DNA from: CALRGE01 sp964360635
GTDB taxonomy: Bacteria > Patescibacteriota > Gracilibacteria > UBA1369 > 2-02-FULL-48-14
DNA: 41,637 nt
Direction of reading: 5' to 3'
Assembly: GCA_964360635.1 (NCBI GenBank)
Contig: CAYHXO010000016.1
Coordinates: 1 to 41,637 of the forward strand
In this document: piece after piece, positions 1 to 7,634 of the stretch
Position numbering within the stretch: position 1 is the stretch's first letter
Layout: every line of letters begins with the position of its first letter
The notes under the pieces: model-generated
Seen by the model: the letters and a program-made list of their open reading frames with translations, nothing else
What the model was told of the DNA's origin: nothing
Databases searched by the model: none
Program-made: the position numbers and the translations under genes

Positions 1-4
1 AGCG

Positions 5-35
5 AAGCTTGAGCTGGGCTGAAACCCCGTGCGTA
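5..35 (+). repeat. possible third copy of the post-stop paired-hairpin element, truncated
   Basis: The first bases of the window run TTGAGC, then a GGG-CTGAAA-CCC hairpin, then GTGC. This order resembles the elements after ssb and rpsR (TGAGC, spacer, GC-rich hairpin, GCAC). If the match is real, these bases are non-coding and the next gene cannot start here. The similarity is weaker than between the other two copies and the left end is cut off. Confidence 0.25.
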
Positions 36-1352
36 AGCTCGGGGAGTGCTTCATTATTATTATTATCATTTCCGCCAAATGCATTTGCCAGTTTTTCTGA
101 CGTAAATCAAAACACAACATTTGAAGAAGCCATTTTGTATGCGCAGGAAAATGAAATCGTAAAAGGTTATAGTGACGGAACCTTCAAGCCAGAAATAGAA
201 ATAAACCGTGCCGAATTTACAAAAATAATCATTGCTGCTGTTTTTGACGAGTCTGAGATAATCGGCGAAGATTGTTTCCCGGATGTTCAAAAAGAATGGT
301 TCGCTAAATACATTTGTACAGCCAAGGAGGAAGGAATAATAAATGGATACGATGATGGATTATTTCGTCCGGAGAATAATATTTCCTTCGTAGAAGCCGC
401 AAAAATCATTTCTCTAGGGCTTGGTTATGAAACAGAAAATGATTCTACAGTTTGGTACAGACCCTTTTTGGAAATGTTATCAGATAAAAAATCAATACCA
501 ACAACGATCACCGATATCAATAAAAAAATCACACGAGGAGAGATGGTCGAGATAATTTATAGATTGAAAGAAAATATTCAAAGCGAAACTTCAATGGAAT
601 ACACAAATGACACGTTAACAATTGGCGAAGAAGAAGTATCAGAAAATTGGTACAAGCCAAAGCCGGGGGCTTCATGGCAATGGCAATTAAGCGAAGAAAT
701 AAATACAAGCTATGACGTGGACATGTATGACATTGATTTAGTGGAAACACCGCAAAGCGTTATTGACGAACTGCATTCGAAAGGAGAAAAAGTAATTTGT
801 TATTTTTCAGCAGGAAGCTGGGAGGAGTTTCGTGATGATGCCAACGATTTTCCGGAAGAAGTTTTGGGAGAAACACTTGAAGGATGGGCGGACGAAAAAT
901 GGTTAGACGTTTCAAATTATCAAAAGTTTTCTGACATAATGGAGGCTCGACTTGACCTGGCAGTCGAAAAAAACTGTGACGGAGTAGAGCCGGATAATAT
1001 GGATGGATACTCAAATGATAACGGTTTTGATTTAAGCTATGAAGATCAAGTTGTATATAGTAAATGGATTGCAGATGAATCTCATAAAAGAAATTTATCT
1101 GTAGGATTAAAAAATGGATTGGAACAAGTGGAAGACGTAATTGATTATTTTGATTTTGCGGTAAATGAGCAATGTTTTGAATACGAGGAATGTGAGGAAT
1201 TACTACCGTTTATTGAAGAGGAGAAAGCGGTTTTCGGAGTTGAATATGAATTAGAGACAAGCGAATTTTGTGAAGAAGCAAATGAGATGTTATTTAGTTG
1301 GCTTAAAATGGATTACGACCTAAATGGTGGTAGAATTAGCTGTGATCAATGA
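9..1352 (+). CDS. SLH-domain surface protein with GH114 glycosidase domain, 5' end uncertain
   Basis: Two clear S-layer homology repeats (about residues 29-80 and 88-139), each with the GY.DGTF.P-type motif, are followed by a weaker third (147-190). A GH114-type TIM-barrel domain (endo-alpha-1,4-polygalactosaminidase / TM1410 family) covers about 215-447. It shows WQWQL, CYFSAGSWE and the signature GVEPDNMDGY at 325-334, which holds the expected acidic catalytic residues. The likely role is binding the cell envelope and cutting galactosaminogalactan-like polysaccharide outside the cell; this follows from the families and is untested here. The TTG at 9 gives a poor N-terminus: only the tail of a signal peptide (LLLLSFPPNAFA) is present, and the DNA before it looks like an intergenic hairpin element. 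The frame is open to the window edge, so the true start may lie outside or be lost. Confidence 0.8.
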   Translation: MSWAETPCVSSGSASLLLLSFPPNAFASFSDVNQNTTFEEAILYAQENEIVKGYSDGTFKPEIEINRAEFTKIIIAAVFDESEIIGEDCFPDVQKEWFAKYICTAKEEGIINGYDDGLFRPENNISFVEAAKIISLGLGYETENDSTVWYRPFLEMLSDKKSIPTTITDINKKITRGEMVEIIYRLKENIQSETSMEYTNDTLTIGEEEVSENWYKPKPGASWQWQLSEEINTSYDVDMYDIDLVETPQSVIDELHSKGEKVICYFSAGSWEEFRDDANDFPEEVLGETLEGWADEKWLDVSNYQKFSDIMEARLDLAVEKNCDGVEPDNMDGYSNDNGFDLSYEDQVVYSKWIADESHKRNLSVGLKNGLEQVEDVIDYFDFAVNEQCFEYEECEELLPFIEEEKAVFGVEYELETSEFCEEANEMLFSWLKMDYDLNGGRISCDQ

Positions 1353-1512
1353 ATAGACGGCTCACCAAAGTTGACTAGTCGCGTACTTCGCAACATCATA
1401 CAAGTAGTCAACTTCGCCAACGCGCGAACGTTAGCCAACATTGGGCTATCTATACCCGTGATTAGGTATAGGCTTTTAGTAATCAATAACTTATTAATTA
1501 ACTAAAAGACCT
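1353..1512. other. intergenic region with three nested or adjacent inverted repeats
   Basis: Three perfect inverted repeats are visible. AAGTTGACTA (1368-1377) pairs with TAGTCAACTT (1405-1414). CTATACC (1450-1456) pairs with GGTATAG (1465-1471). CTTTTAGT (1473-1480) pairs with ACTAAAAG (1501-1508) and ends 4 nt before the next start codon. The left arm of the first repeat contains TTGACT, a possible -35 (17 nt before CATCAT). No small gene is apparent. Confidence 0.6.
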
Positions 1513-2436
1513 ATGAAAGAAGCAAAATCCAATGTGGAATCGGTCGTCATCGCCATCATTATCGCCGTTGTTGTATTGGGAGGTGGAGCTTATTACTTCC
1601 AAAAAAATGCAAGCGCGCCACAAGTAACAGTTGAGACTCCGGCTACACAAAAATCACTTGAGGAGTATTTCGCGACAAGAGATCAGTTCCTAAATAGTGA
1701 AATGACAAAGGATCCTAGCGAACTAGGCTTTAAAGAATTGGCAAATGTTGCAGTAACATGTCCTGACAGTTTAGGCACACCATGCGCAGGTAATCTTCTC
1801 GTTCTGTCAAAAGATTCAATACAATCAGGCAATCAAGAATTTTACTTGGCATTCACAATGGGCACCGGCTATAAATATTATGGTCCATTCACGGACGACC
1901 TTCAGAAAATAGTTGATGAAAGTAAATCAATTAAATCGCTTGAAAGATCTGATGTAACAGAAACGCCAAAAGCTGTTGAGGGTTTTGAAACATACGAATC
2001 TAACAGTTTGGGTCTTTCCTTCTCATACCCAAGCTCTTCAAGTGGAAACGAGGTTAGTGTAAAGGAAGCATTGAATTCAGATCAAAACGGAGAAATCGGT
2101 TCTGTATCTTTGATGTCCAATGGAAGTGTAATCGCCAGCATTTCAGTTGAATGGAGAGATTCTCCAGGTGCAACCATAGAAGGTATTTTGCTTGGCGATA
2201 GCAAAACTTGTAATCTGGAAATTGTTAGTGAAACTTCAGGAAAAACTGTTTATGGTTTCAAAACCAGCACTTCCCCTTACAGTGATGAATTTGATCCAAA
2301 CTGCCAGATTCTTTCTCAGGTCTATGCCTTCTCGGCTCAACCAAACAAATTCGCAGTTGTAGGTACCGGGCAGACGCCTCCTTTTTCTGCGGAAGATACA
2401 AATTCCTTCTTTGACTCAATCAAACTTTTCCAATAA
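1513..2436 (+). CDS. membrane-anchored protein with PsbP-like C-terminal region
   Basis: A single N-terminal membrane helix (about residues 8-30: VVIAIIIAVVVLGGG) is followed by a mostly extracytoplasmic domain with paired cysteines (TCPDSLGTPC). From about 155 the sequence has the SLGLSFSYPSS start typical of PsbP-like domains, which are common in secreted CPR proteins of unknown role. The C-terminus ends FFDSIKLFQ, also typical of that fold. The ATG is preceded by a stem (1473-1480/1501-1508) rather than a Shine-Dalgarno sequence. No enzymatic motif was seen. It stands alone between two intergenic regions rich in inverted repeats. The family call is tentative; the anchor is clear. Confidence 0.75.
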   Translation: MKEAKSNVESVVIAIIIAVVVLGGGAYYFQKNASAPQVTVETPATQKSLEEYFATRDQFLNSEMTKDPSELGFKELANVAVTCPDSLGTPCAGNLLVLSKDSIQSGNQEFYLAFTMGTGYKYYGPFTDDLQKIVDESKSIKSLERSDVTETPKAVEGFETYESNSLGLSFSYPSSSSGNEVSVKEALNSDQNGEIGSVSLMSNGSVIASISVEWRDSPGATIEGILLGDSKTCNLEIVSETSGKTVYGFKTSTSPYSDEFDPNCQILSQVYAFSAQPNKFAVVGTGQTPPFSAEDTNSFFDSIKLFQ

Positions 2437-2481
2437 TCGGAAAGCGCAACAACACACAACAGCTCGCTTCGTTCGCATAAA

Positions 2482-2511
2482 TTGACCAGTGGTAAACCTT
2501 CAGGATATTCT
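2482..2511 (+). promoter_or_regulatory. promoter TTGACC-N18-TATTCT embedded in an inverted repeat
   Basis: TTGACC (2482-2487) and TATTCT (2506-2511) are 18 nt apart, upstream of the AHSA1-hydrolase-metalloprotease run. The repeat CCAGTGGTA (2486-2494) / TACCACTGG (2511-2519) overlaps both hexamers. It extends to 12 of 13 paired positions with TTG (2482-2484) and CAA (2521-2523). This is the layout of a repressor operator; the regulator is unknown. Confidence 0.5.
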
Positions 2512-2581
2512 ACCACTGGACAATCTTCGTTTATGTGAGTCCGTTCTCGGAAAAAAATCACTAAACTTTACCTAAACTAAT

Positions 2582-3049
2582 ATGAAAAAATTAACTTTAG
2601 AACGTTCATTCTCTGCTCCAATAGAAAAAGTTTGGGAAGCATTGAGCGGCGAAGATAAACTTAAAAAATGGTGGTCTCCAACAGGTATGGAATCATCACA
2701 TATCTCTGTTGATTTTAAAAAAGGCGGAGTATTTAGATATTGTCATGTAGCTGCAGATGGTAAAGAGTTTTGGGGACGAGGAGTTTATCAAACAATTGAG
2801 CAAGCAAAATTTCTATCCTTCCTAGATACATTCACAGATTCACAGGGGAATCCTGTGCCATCCTCACATTATGGAATGTCTGGAGAAGAGATAATAGAGG
2901 CATTAGTAGAATTCAGCTTAACAGAAGAGAATGGCATTACAAAAATGACAATGGTAGGAGACAACCCACATGATGATTCCATACTCGAGGATATGAAAAA
3001 AGGATGGAATGGTATGTTCGATAAACTTGAAGCACTTTTGATTTTATGA
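2582..3049 (+). CDS. SRPBCC / AHSA1-family protein
   Basis: A 155-residue single-domain protein of the START/Bet v1-like superfamily (AHSA1, activator of Hsp90 ATPase homologue type). It has the typical start (LERSFSAPIEKVWEALS), the KKWWSP motif near residue 30, FKKGGVFRY, and the C-terminal amphipathic helix (MKKGWNGMFDKLEALL). Bacterial members usually bind small hydrophobic ligands, and the ligand cannot be predicted. The stop overlaps the next start in an ATGA, which suggests translational coupling to the hydrolase. A promoter with an overlapping inverted repeat lies just upstream. The function of the family is broad; the fold assignment is confident. Confidence 0.87.
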   Translation: MKKLTLERSFSAPIEKVWEALSGEDKLKKWWSPTGMESSHISVDFKKGGVFRYCHVAADGKEFWGRGVYQTIEQAKFLSFLDTFTDSQGNPVPSSHYGMSGEEIIEALVEFSLTEENGITKMTMVGDNPHDDSILEDMKKGWNGMFDKLEALLIL

Positions 3050-3654
3050 AAACAAACACAAAAGATTACGTTGTTCTCCTGCACGGCTTTTGGAGAACTT
3101 CAAAATCAATGAAAAAATTAGAGAAGGTTTTGTCTACAGATGGATATTCAGTGATTAATTTAAATTATCCTTCCAGAAAAGAAACGATAGAAAATCTTTC
3201 AAATAATTACCTAAAAAGAGCATTAACAGAAAAATGTACTGACAAAAATAAAAAAATTAATTTCGTAACTCATTCGATGGGAGGAATTATTGTCAGGTAT
3301 TTTTTAAGCAAAAACAAAGTAAAAAATCTTGGCAGAGTTATAATGCTTTCACCTCCAAACAGTGGCTCAAAATTAGCAGATTTTTTAGCGAAATCTTTTA
3401 TAATGAATTATATTTTTGGTCCAGCATTAAAACAATTAAGAACTGACAAAAAGAGTCTTCCTCAAAAAATTTCTACTCCAAAATACGAGCTCGGCATAAT
3501 TGCAGGCAAATATGATGAAAAAGTCTCGGTAGAAAATACAAAATTAAAAAATATGAAAGATTTTCTTCTAGTGCCAAATATGCACACATACATTATGGAT
3601 TCAGATGAAGTGATAAGCGCCGTGCAAAGCTTTATCAAAAAAGGTAAATTTTAA
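3046..3654 (+). CDS. alpha/beta-fold hydrolase (lipase/esterase-like)
   Basis: A 202-residue alpha/beta hydrolase. Visible are the oxyanion-hole segment LLHGFW (11-16), the nucleophile elbow THSMGG with Ser77, a likely acid Asp157 (GKYDEKVS) and His180 (NMHTYIMDSDEV). That completes a plausible Ser-Asp-His triad of the PGAP1/DUF676-like lipase type. There is no signal peptide, so it probably acts in the cytoplasm on ester or acyl substrates. It overlaps the AHSA1 gene by 4 nt and sits 2 nt before the metalloprotease gene, so the three are probably one transcript. The substrate is unknown. Confidence 0.85.
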   Translation: MKTNTKDYVVLLHGFWRTSKSMKKLEKVLSTDGYSVINLNYPSRKETIENLSNNYLKRALTEKCTDKNKKINFVTHSMGGIIVRYFLSKNKVKNLGRVIMLSPPNSGSKLADFLAKSFIMNYIFGPALKQLRTDKKSLPQKISTPKYELGIIAGKYDEKVSVENTKLKNMKDFLLVPNMHTYIMDSDEVISAVQSFIKKGKF

Positions 3655-3656
3655 AC

Positions 3657-4277
3657 GTGAATACGAAACAAGCAAAAATCGCAGGAGTCAGAGCCTCACG
3701 TAGTTTGGAGCATGCGCATGAGCACAATAGTCTTAAACAACACTTACAAGGATATCTTGGCTTGAAAGAAGGTACTGTTGAAAGAATAGGATTATTAAAA
3801 GCAAAGGATGTGCCAAAAAACTACCAAGCCCAGCGCGAGGCTCTTCATGATAAAAGATTGGACGAAGTTACTATTGCAGTGGTTCCAGATGACTTATGGA
3901 TCAAAGGAAGCCAGCCCTCTGAATCAAGTGCTGAAAGACAATTAATCTTAATCAAACAGAGTTATTTTGAAGCGCAGGGAAATCCTGATGAAATTGCTTG
4001 GTTATGCCATGAGCTGGCACATTGCCAAAACTTTTTAGATTCCGCATCGCCAGAGGATTATCAGGGAAACATGCAAAAATTTGCTTTTGAAGATTTTAAA
4101 ACAGAATATCCGTACCCAAACAATCCAGTTGAACAATTTACCTTCACCAAGCAATTTCAATACCTAAAAGAACAAGGTAAAAATAGAGAAGACGTTTTGG
4201 CAATGCTCGGCAAGTATTACCACAAAGAGGATTTTCCTTTCTTTAACAGGTTGTTGGATAGTGTTTATGGAAAATAA
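3657..4277 (+). CDS. putative zinc metalloprotease-like protein with HELAH motif
   Basis: A 206-residue protein with a GTG start 2 nt after the previous stop. The core motif WLCHELAHC (HExxH at residues 118-122) and a downstream NPVEQ segment near 155 are as in minimal zinc-dependent peptidase folds, where a later acidic residue completes the metal site. The N-terminus is His-rich (EHAHEH, 18-23). There is no signal peptide or membrane segment, so it is probably cytoplasmic. It is third in the run with the AHSA1 protein and the hydrolase. Whether it is an active protease is inferred from the motif alone. Confidence 0.7.
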   Translation: MNTKQAKIAGVRASRSLEHAHEHNSLKQHLQGYLGLKEGTVERIGLLKAKDVPKNYQAQREALHDKRLDEVTIAVVPDDLWIKGSQPSESSAERQLILIKQSYFEAQGNPDEIAWLCHELAHCQNFLDSASPEDYQGNMQKFAFEDFKTEYPYPNNPVEQFTFTKQFQYLKEQGKNREDVLAMLGKYYHKEDFPFFNRLLDSVYGK

Positions 4278-4443
4278 AATTGCGAATTACAGTTGCAATA
4301 AATTGGAGGAAAATTTTAAGAAGGAACAAATAGCAACGGCAAATATCGCTTATGCTGGTGCATAAAAAAATACATTATCTAAAGCACTCTGCTTGTACGT
4401 TCACCGTCAGAAAATTCTATTTAAATTAGCTAGAAAAATCTTC

Positions 4444-4471
4444 TTGCTATTCAGGACATTTTTGATATAAG
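4444..4471 (+). promoter_or_regulatory. promoter TTGCTA-N16-TATAAG
   Basis: TTGCTA (4444-4449) and TATAAG (4466-4471) are separated by 16 nt, so transcription would start near 4478. That leaves about 20 nt before the TTG start at 4498 and supports the TTG over the later ATG at 4564. Confidence 0.45.
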
Positions 4472-4474
4472 TAA

Positions 4475-4494
4475 TTCATTATTTAAATAATGAA
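4475..4494. promoter_or_regulatory. 20-nt perfect palindrome at the transcription start
   Basis: TTCATTATTTAAATAATGAA is a perfect palindrome that begins 4 nt after the -10 box and ends 3 nt before the TTG start codon. It could be a repressor site or an RNA hairpin that covers the initiation region. Confidence 0.5.
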
Positions 4495-4497
4495 AAT

Positions 4498-5862
4498 TTG
4501 GATCAAAATTCTAGTAAATTTTGGAAGCTTGGAAAGAAGGAATTAAGTACAGAATTTTTTAGTATGAATAAAAAAGGAGAGCTTATTATTCACGAGGGCA
4601 ATTTTAAGTACAACGTACGCCAACTGGCTGATAAATATGGCACTTCGATGGAGATTTACATGCCTTCTGTTTTAAGTAAAAGACTTGATTATTTATTTAA
4701 TACTGTAAACAAGATTTCAAAGAAATTTGAGTACGATGGCAAATTCTCGTATCACTTCCCAATGAAGGTAAATCAAAATAAAGAATATATTTCAGCGATG
4801 GTAGATGCCGGTGCAAATTTGGAAATAAGTTCGTCGAATGAGTTGACTCTTTTGACGAAACTTTTGGATAGTAGAAATTTATATTCAAAAATTGACTTGC
4901 TGTGTAATGGGCCAAAAACAGAAGAATATTCGCGTTTAATCCATAAACTTTTTTCAAAGGGATTAAATATTATTCCCATTATTGAGAATGCCGATGAACT
5001 GAATTTTTTTAAAAAATTCAAAGGGAGTTTGGGAATTAGAATAAATTTAGAGTCAAAAGTAAGCTCTCATTGGGACAAAAAAATAGATCGTTTCGGCTTA
5101 ACTTCTTCTGAAATTCTGAAAATAGGGAAAATTAATAATTTAAAAATTCTGCATTATCACATCGGTTCGCAAATCACGGCGGAAGCCGATTTCATTTTGG
5201 CGGTTACGGAGGCTTTTCAAACCTATAAAAAATTACGTAAAATTAACCCTACTTTAGATACGATCAATATCGGTGGGGGATACGCAATTCCTTACGAAAA
5301 AAAGAAGTTTTATTCCTTGGAATCTCTGGTTAAGCGCATTATAAAAAAGATGAAATATTTGAGCGAGAAGGAGGGAATACCTCATCCGAATTGGATTGTT
5401 GAATGGGGAAGATATATCACCGCGCCATCACAGATAACTGTGTATAAAATTATAGCTCATAAGGATATAAGTAAAGGGGTGGCAAAGCAGTGGTATATTA
5501 TCGACGGAAGTTTTATGAATGATTTGTTGGACACATGGGCAATACATCAAAAATGGCATATTGTGCCTGTAAATCATATGCAGGCCAAGCGGCAAAGAGT
5601 TTGGCTGGCCGGAATGAGTTGTGATTCAGATGATAAATATACCGACAAAGACGGATACGTTCTTCTGCCGAAAACTTCTGATTTGGAGGAGGGTGAGGAT
5701 TTATACCTTGCAGTTTTTGATACCGGCGCTTATCAGGATGCTTTTTCTTCTCATCATTGCCTGCTTTCATCTCCCACTAAGATTGTATTACAGGATGGTG
5801 AATCATGGGTGGCAAGAAAACGTGAGTCGGCTGAAGTTGTCGGCAAAATGTTCGGATGGTAA
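4498..5862 (+). CDS. speA: arginine decarboxylase-like PLP enzyme (SpeA family), short form
   Basis: A fold-III PLP-dependent decarboxylase of the biosynthetic arginine decarboxylase type. The reaction would be arginine to agmatine plus CO2, the first step of polyamine synthesis. Visible are the Schiff-base lysine in HFPMKVNQN (Lys90), HYHIGSQI (219-226), the phosphate-binding INIGGGY (257-262), and the C-terminal active-site segment SCDSDD (374-379, Cys375) with DTGAYQDAF. SpeA of Escherichia coli is about 658 residues and this one is 454, so it lacks the extra helical parts. The TTG start is chosen because family members have the KELSTEFF-like lead-in before residue 23 and because the promoter fits. 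No agmatinase or other polyamine gene is nearby. Activity on another amino acid is possible. Confidence 0.83.
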   Translation: MDQNSSKFWKLGKKELSTEFFSMNKKGELIIHEGNFKYNVRQLADKYGTSMEIYMPSVLSKRLDYLFNTVNKISKKFEYDGKFSYHFPMKVNQNKEYISAMVDAGANLEISSSNELTLLTKLLDSRNLYSKIDLLCNGPKTEEYSRLIHKLFSKGLNIIPIIENADELNFFKKFKGSLGIRINLESKVSSHWDKKIDRFGLTSSEILKIGKINNLKILHYHIGSQITAEADFILAVTEAFQTYKKLRKINPTLDTINIGGGYAIPYEKKKFYSLESLVKRIIKKMKYLSEKEGIPHPNWIVEWGRYITAPSQITVYKIIAHKDISKGVAKQWYIIDGSFMNDLLDTWAIHQKWHIVPVNHMQAKRQRVWLAGMSCDSDDKYTDKDGYVLLPKTSDLEEGEDLYLAVFDTGAYQDAFSSHHCLLSSPTKIVLQDGESWVARKRESAEVVGKMFGW

Positions 5863-5918
5863 TAGTTGGGGAAGAATTTGTTAATAGTCTGGACTAGAAA
5901 CTTTTGTAAATTACAAAC

Positions 5919-6146
5919 ATGTACAATAAAAAATTCATCAATGTTTTGTTGAAAATACTGGGGTGTATTACCGCAGTAGCTGCGGTATTTGTCTTAATTA
6001 GTGGTTTTTTCGTAGGTATGGAACAAGTAGTAGGAAGTGCAGCGGAAAAAGCTGGTTACATATTTGGCTATGAAATGGCCGGACTAACAATTCTCGCACT
6101 TTTTTATGTTCTCTTGGGAGTTTTGTACAAAGTAAATAACAAGTAA
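5919..6146 (+). CDS. small two-helix membrane protein
   Basis: 75 residues with two predicted membrane helices (about 9-32 and 49-69) joined by a short loop with GMEQVVGSAAEKAG, and a basic C-terminus. No family is recognised. The ATG is 1 nt after a perfect inverted repeat (TTTGTAA-A-TTACAAA, 5903-5917), which may be an operator or a leader hairpin. It lies 10 nt before the next membrane protein gene and probably shares its transcript. Confidence 0.65.
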   Translation: MYNKKFINVLLKILGCITAVAAVFVLISGFFVGMEQVVGSAAEKAGYIFGYEMAGLTILALFYVLLGVLYKVNNK

Positions 6147-6156
6147 AATTTTTCAA

Positions 6157-6708
6157 ATGGAGTATTCTTTTCTCACAGGGCTGATCGGTTCTCTTGTGCT
6201 TGTGGCCGGTGCGGCTTGGCCCGATCCTAAAAAGAACCAGCACCCTGCGAAATCCCTCAAGAACTGGATGTTCTTTGTGGGCGGCTTAATAATGCTTGCA
6301 TATTCCATTATTGGATATCTTAGTGGTGGTCCAATTTTCTTCCTTATTTTAGAAATTCTTGTCGCGGTTTCAAGCTTAATGATGATGTTGAATTTTCATG
6401 AGAAAATTGCCGTACCTATTATCGCAATTAGTAGCCTCTCTTTGATTATTTGGTCATTCTACCTTTTTGAAAGCTACAACACAGTTTTTTTTATAATCGG
6501 TCTTTCAGGAATCGCCCTCGGCTACGGGTTTAAAATTGGCACACTCCGCCGAAATCTATCACTAACTCTCGGTAGCGCCTTGATTGCATTTTTTAGTTAC
6601 ATCGAAGCAAGCTGGATTTTCTTCTGGCTAAATATGTTCTTTGCGGTTTTCTCAGTGTATTATCTCTATAAAGGATTTGCCAATAAAGACACTAAAACAA
6701 TCCTATGA
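6157..6708 (+). CDS. polytopic membrane protein of unknown function
   Basis: 183 residues with about six hydrophobic segments (starting near residues 5, 38, 58, 82, 108, 138 and 155; the last ones are close together). A WPDPKKNQHPAK loop follows the first helix. No transporter or enzyme motif is recognised. It overlaps the AEC transporter gene by 4 nt (ATGA), so the two are probably translationally coupled and may act together. Confidence 0.7.
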   Translation: MEYSFLTGLIGSLVLVAGAAWPDPKKNQHPAKSLKNWMFFVGGLIMLAYSIIGYLSGGPIFFLILEILVAVSSLMMMLNFHEKIAVPIIAISSLSLIIWSFYLFESYNTVFFIIGLSGIALGYGFKIGTLRRNLSLTLGSALIAFFSYIEASWIFFWLNMFFAVFSVYYLYKGFANKDTKTIL

Positions 6709-7634
6709 TTCAAGTAATAACTGTAATCGCGCCGCTATTCCTAATTATTTTTGCGAGTGCATTGCTGCAAAAATTCAAAATAATTGGTGACAATTGGTCT
6801 GTGGTTTTAAACGAGTTTGCTCTAAAAATTGGATTTCCGGTGTTGATTTTCTCAGCACTATCTAAAACTCAATTCTCATTTGCAGAAGAGTCCGGACTGA
6901 TAATCTCCAACTCACTATTTATAATAAGCAGCTTTTTATTAGCCTTTATTGTAGGAAAAATTTTGCGCCTCGAAAAACAAATCTTCCGAACCTTATTCAT
7001 TTGTTTCGTCTTTGGCAACTCTGCCTATCTTGGCATACCGATTTTAACGCAAATTTCAGGAGATAAAATACTCCCAACGGCCACTTTGATAGTTGCAATT
7101 TATTTATTTTGGATATTCACAGTAGGAATCGGATATTTGGATTACTCTATGAAAAAGAACAAAAGTTCCGTTGTAAAACACGTCATAAAAAATCTACTGA
7201 CAAATCCTCTTTTGATCTCAGTTATTCTTGGAATTCTAGTGGGAAGTTTAAAAATTACTCTCCCAGTAATTTTGATGAAATCCTTGGACATGATTACGGC
7301 ATCTGTAACTCCAACCGTACTAATTGTGATAGGGTTGTTTATTGGTAAGTCCAAGTTCGGAAAATTATCAGAATGGTTTCCTATTCTATTGTTTTCAATT
7401 TTAAAACTCGCAATATTCCCGGCAATTTTTTACTTCGCAGTAAAGTTTACAGGATTTTCATTTTCACAATTTCCAAGCTCAATAATTCAAGCTGCGATGC
7501 CACTGGCGATCACACCTTTTGCATTAGCGGACAAATATAATTTAAACAAAAATTTTATTGCCCGTTCAATTGTACTTAGTACAATTCTTTCAAGCATATC
7601 TCTTCCATTCTGGATTTCAATTTTAGGCCTGTAG
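6705..7634 (+). CDS. AEC (auxin efflux carrier) family transporter
   Basis: 309 residues with about ten membrane helices in the two-part layout of the AEC/Mem_trans family. The family motifs ALKIGFPVLIFSAL near residue 40 and FGNSAYLGIPIL near 105 are present, and the C-terminal half repeats the pattern (MPLAITPFALADKYN). Bacterial members export or exchange small organic anions such as malate or malonate; the substrate here is unknown. It overlaps the preceding membrane protein by 4 nt. Its 3' end overlaps the end of the convergent gene on the minus strand by 12 nt. Confidence 0.87.
   Translation: MIQVITVIAPLFLIIFASALLQKFKIIGDNWSVVLNEFALKIGFPVLIFSALSKTQFSFAEESGLIISNSLFIISSFLLAFIVGKILRLEKQIFRTLFICFVFGNSAYLGIPILTQISGDKILPTATLIVAIYLFWIFTVGIGYLDYSMKKNKSSVVKHVIKNLLTNPLLISVILGILVGSLKITLPVILMKSLDMITASVTPTVLIVIGLFIGKSKFGKLSEWFPILLFSILKLAIFPAIFYFAVKFTGFSFSQFPSSIIQAAMPLAITPFALADKYNLNKNFIARSIVLSTILSSISLPFWISILGL

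Larger units (their letters stand above)
4278..4497. other. intergenic region upstream of the arginine decarboxylase gene
   Basis: This 220 nt stretch is AT-rich and no gene is visible in it. Its 3' part carries a promoter and a 20-nt palindrome, listed separately. The 5' part has no terminator with a U-tract. Confidence 0.5.

Noticed and set aside
1353..2560. integron attC-like sites
   Set aside because: The inverted repeats lack the ordered R''-L''-L'-R' core sites (RYYYAAC...GTTRRRY), and no integron integrase is seen.
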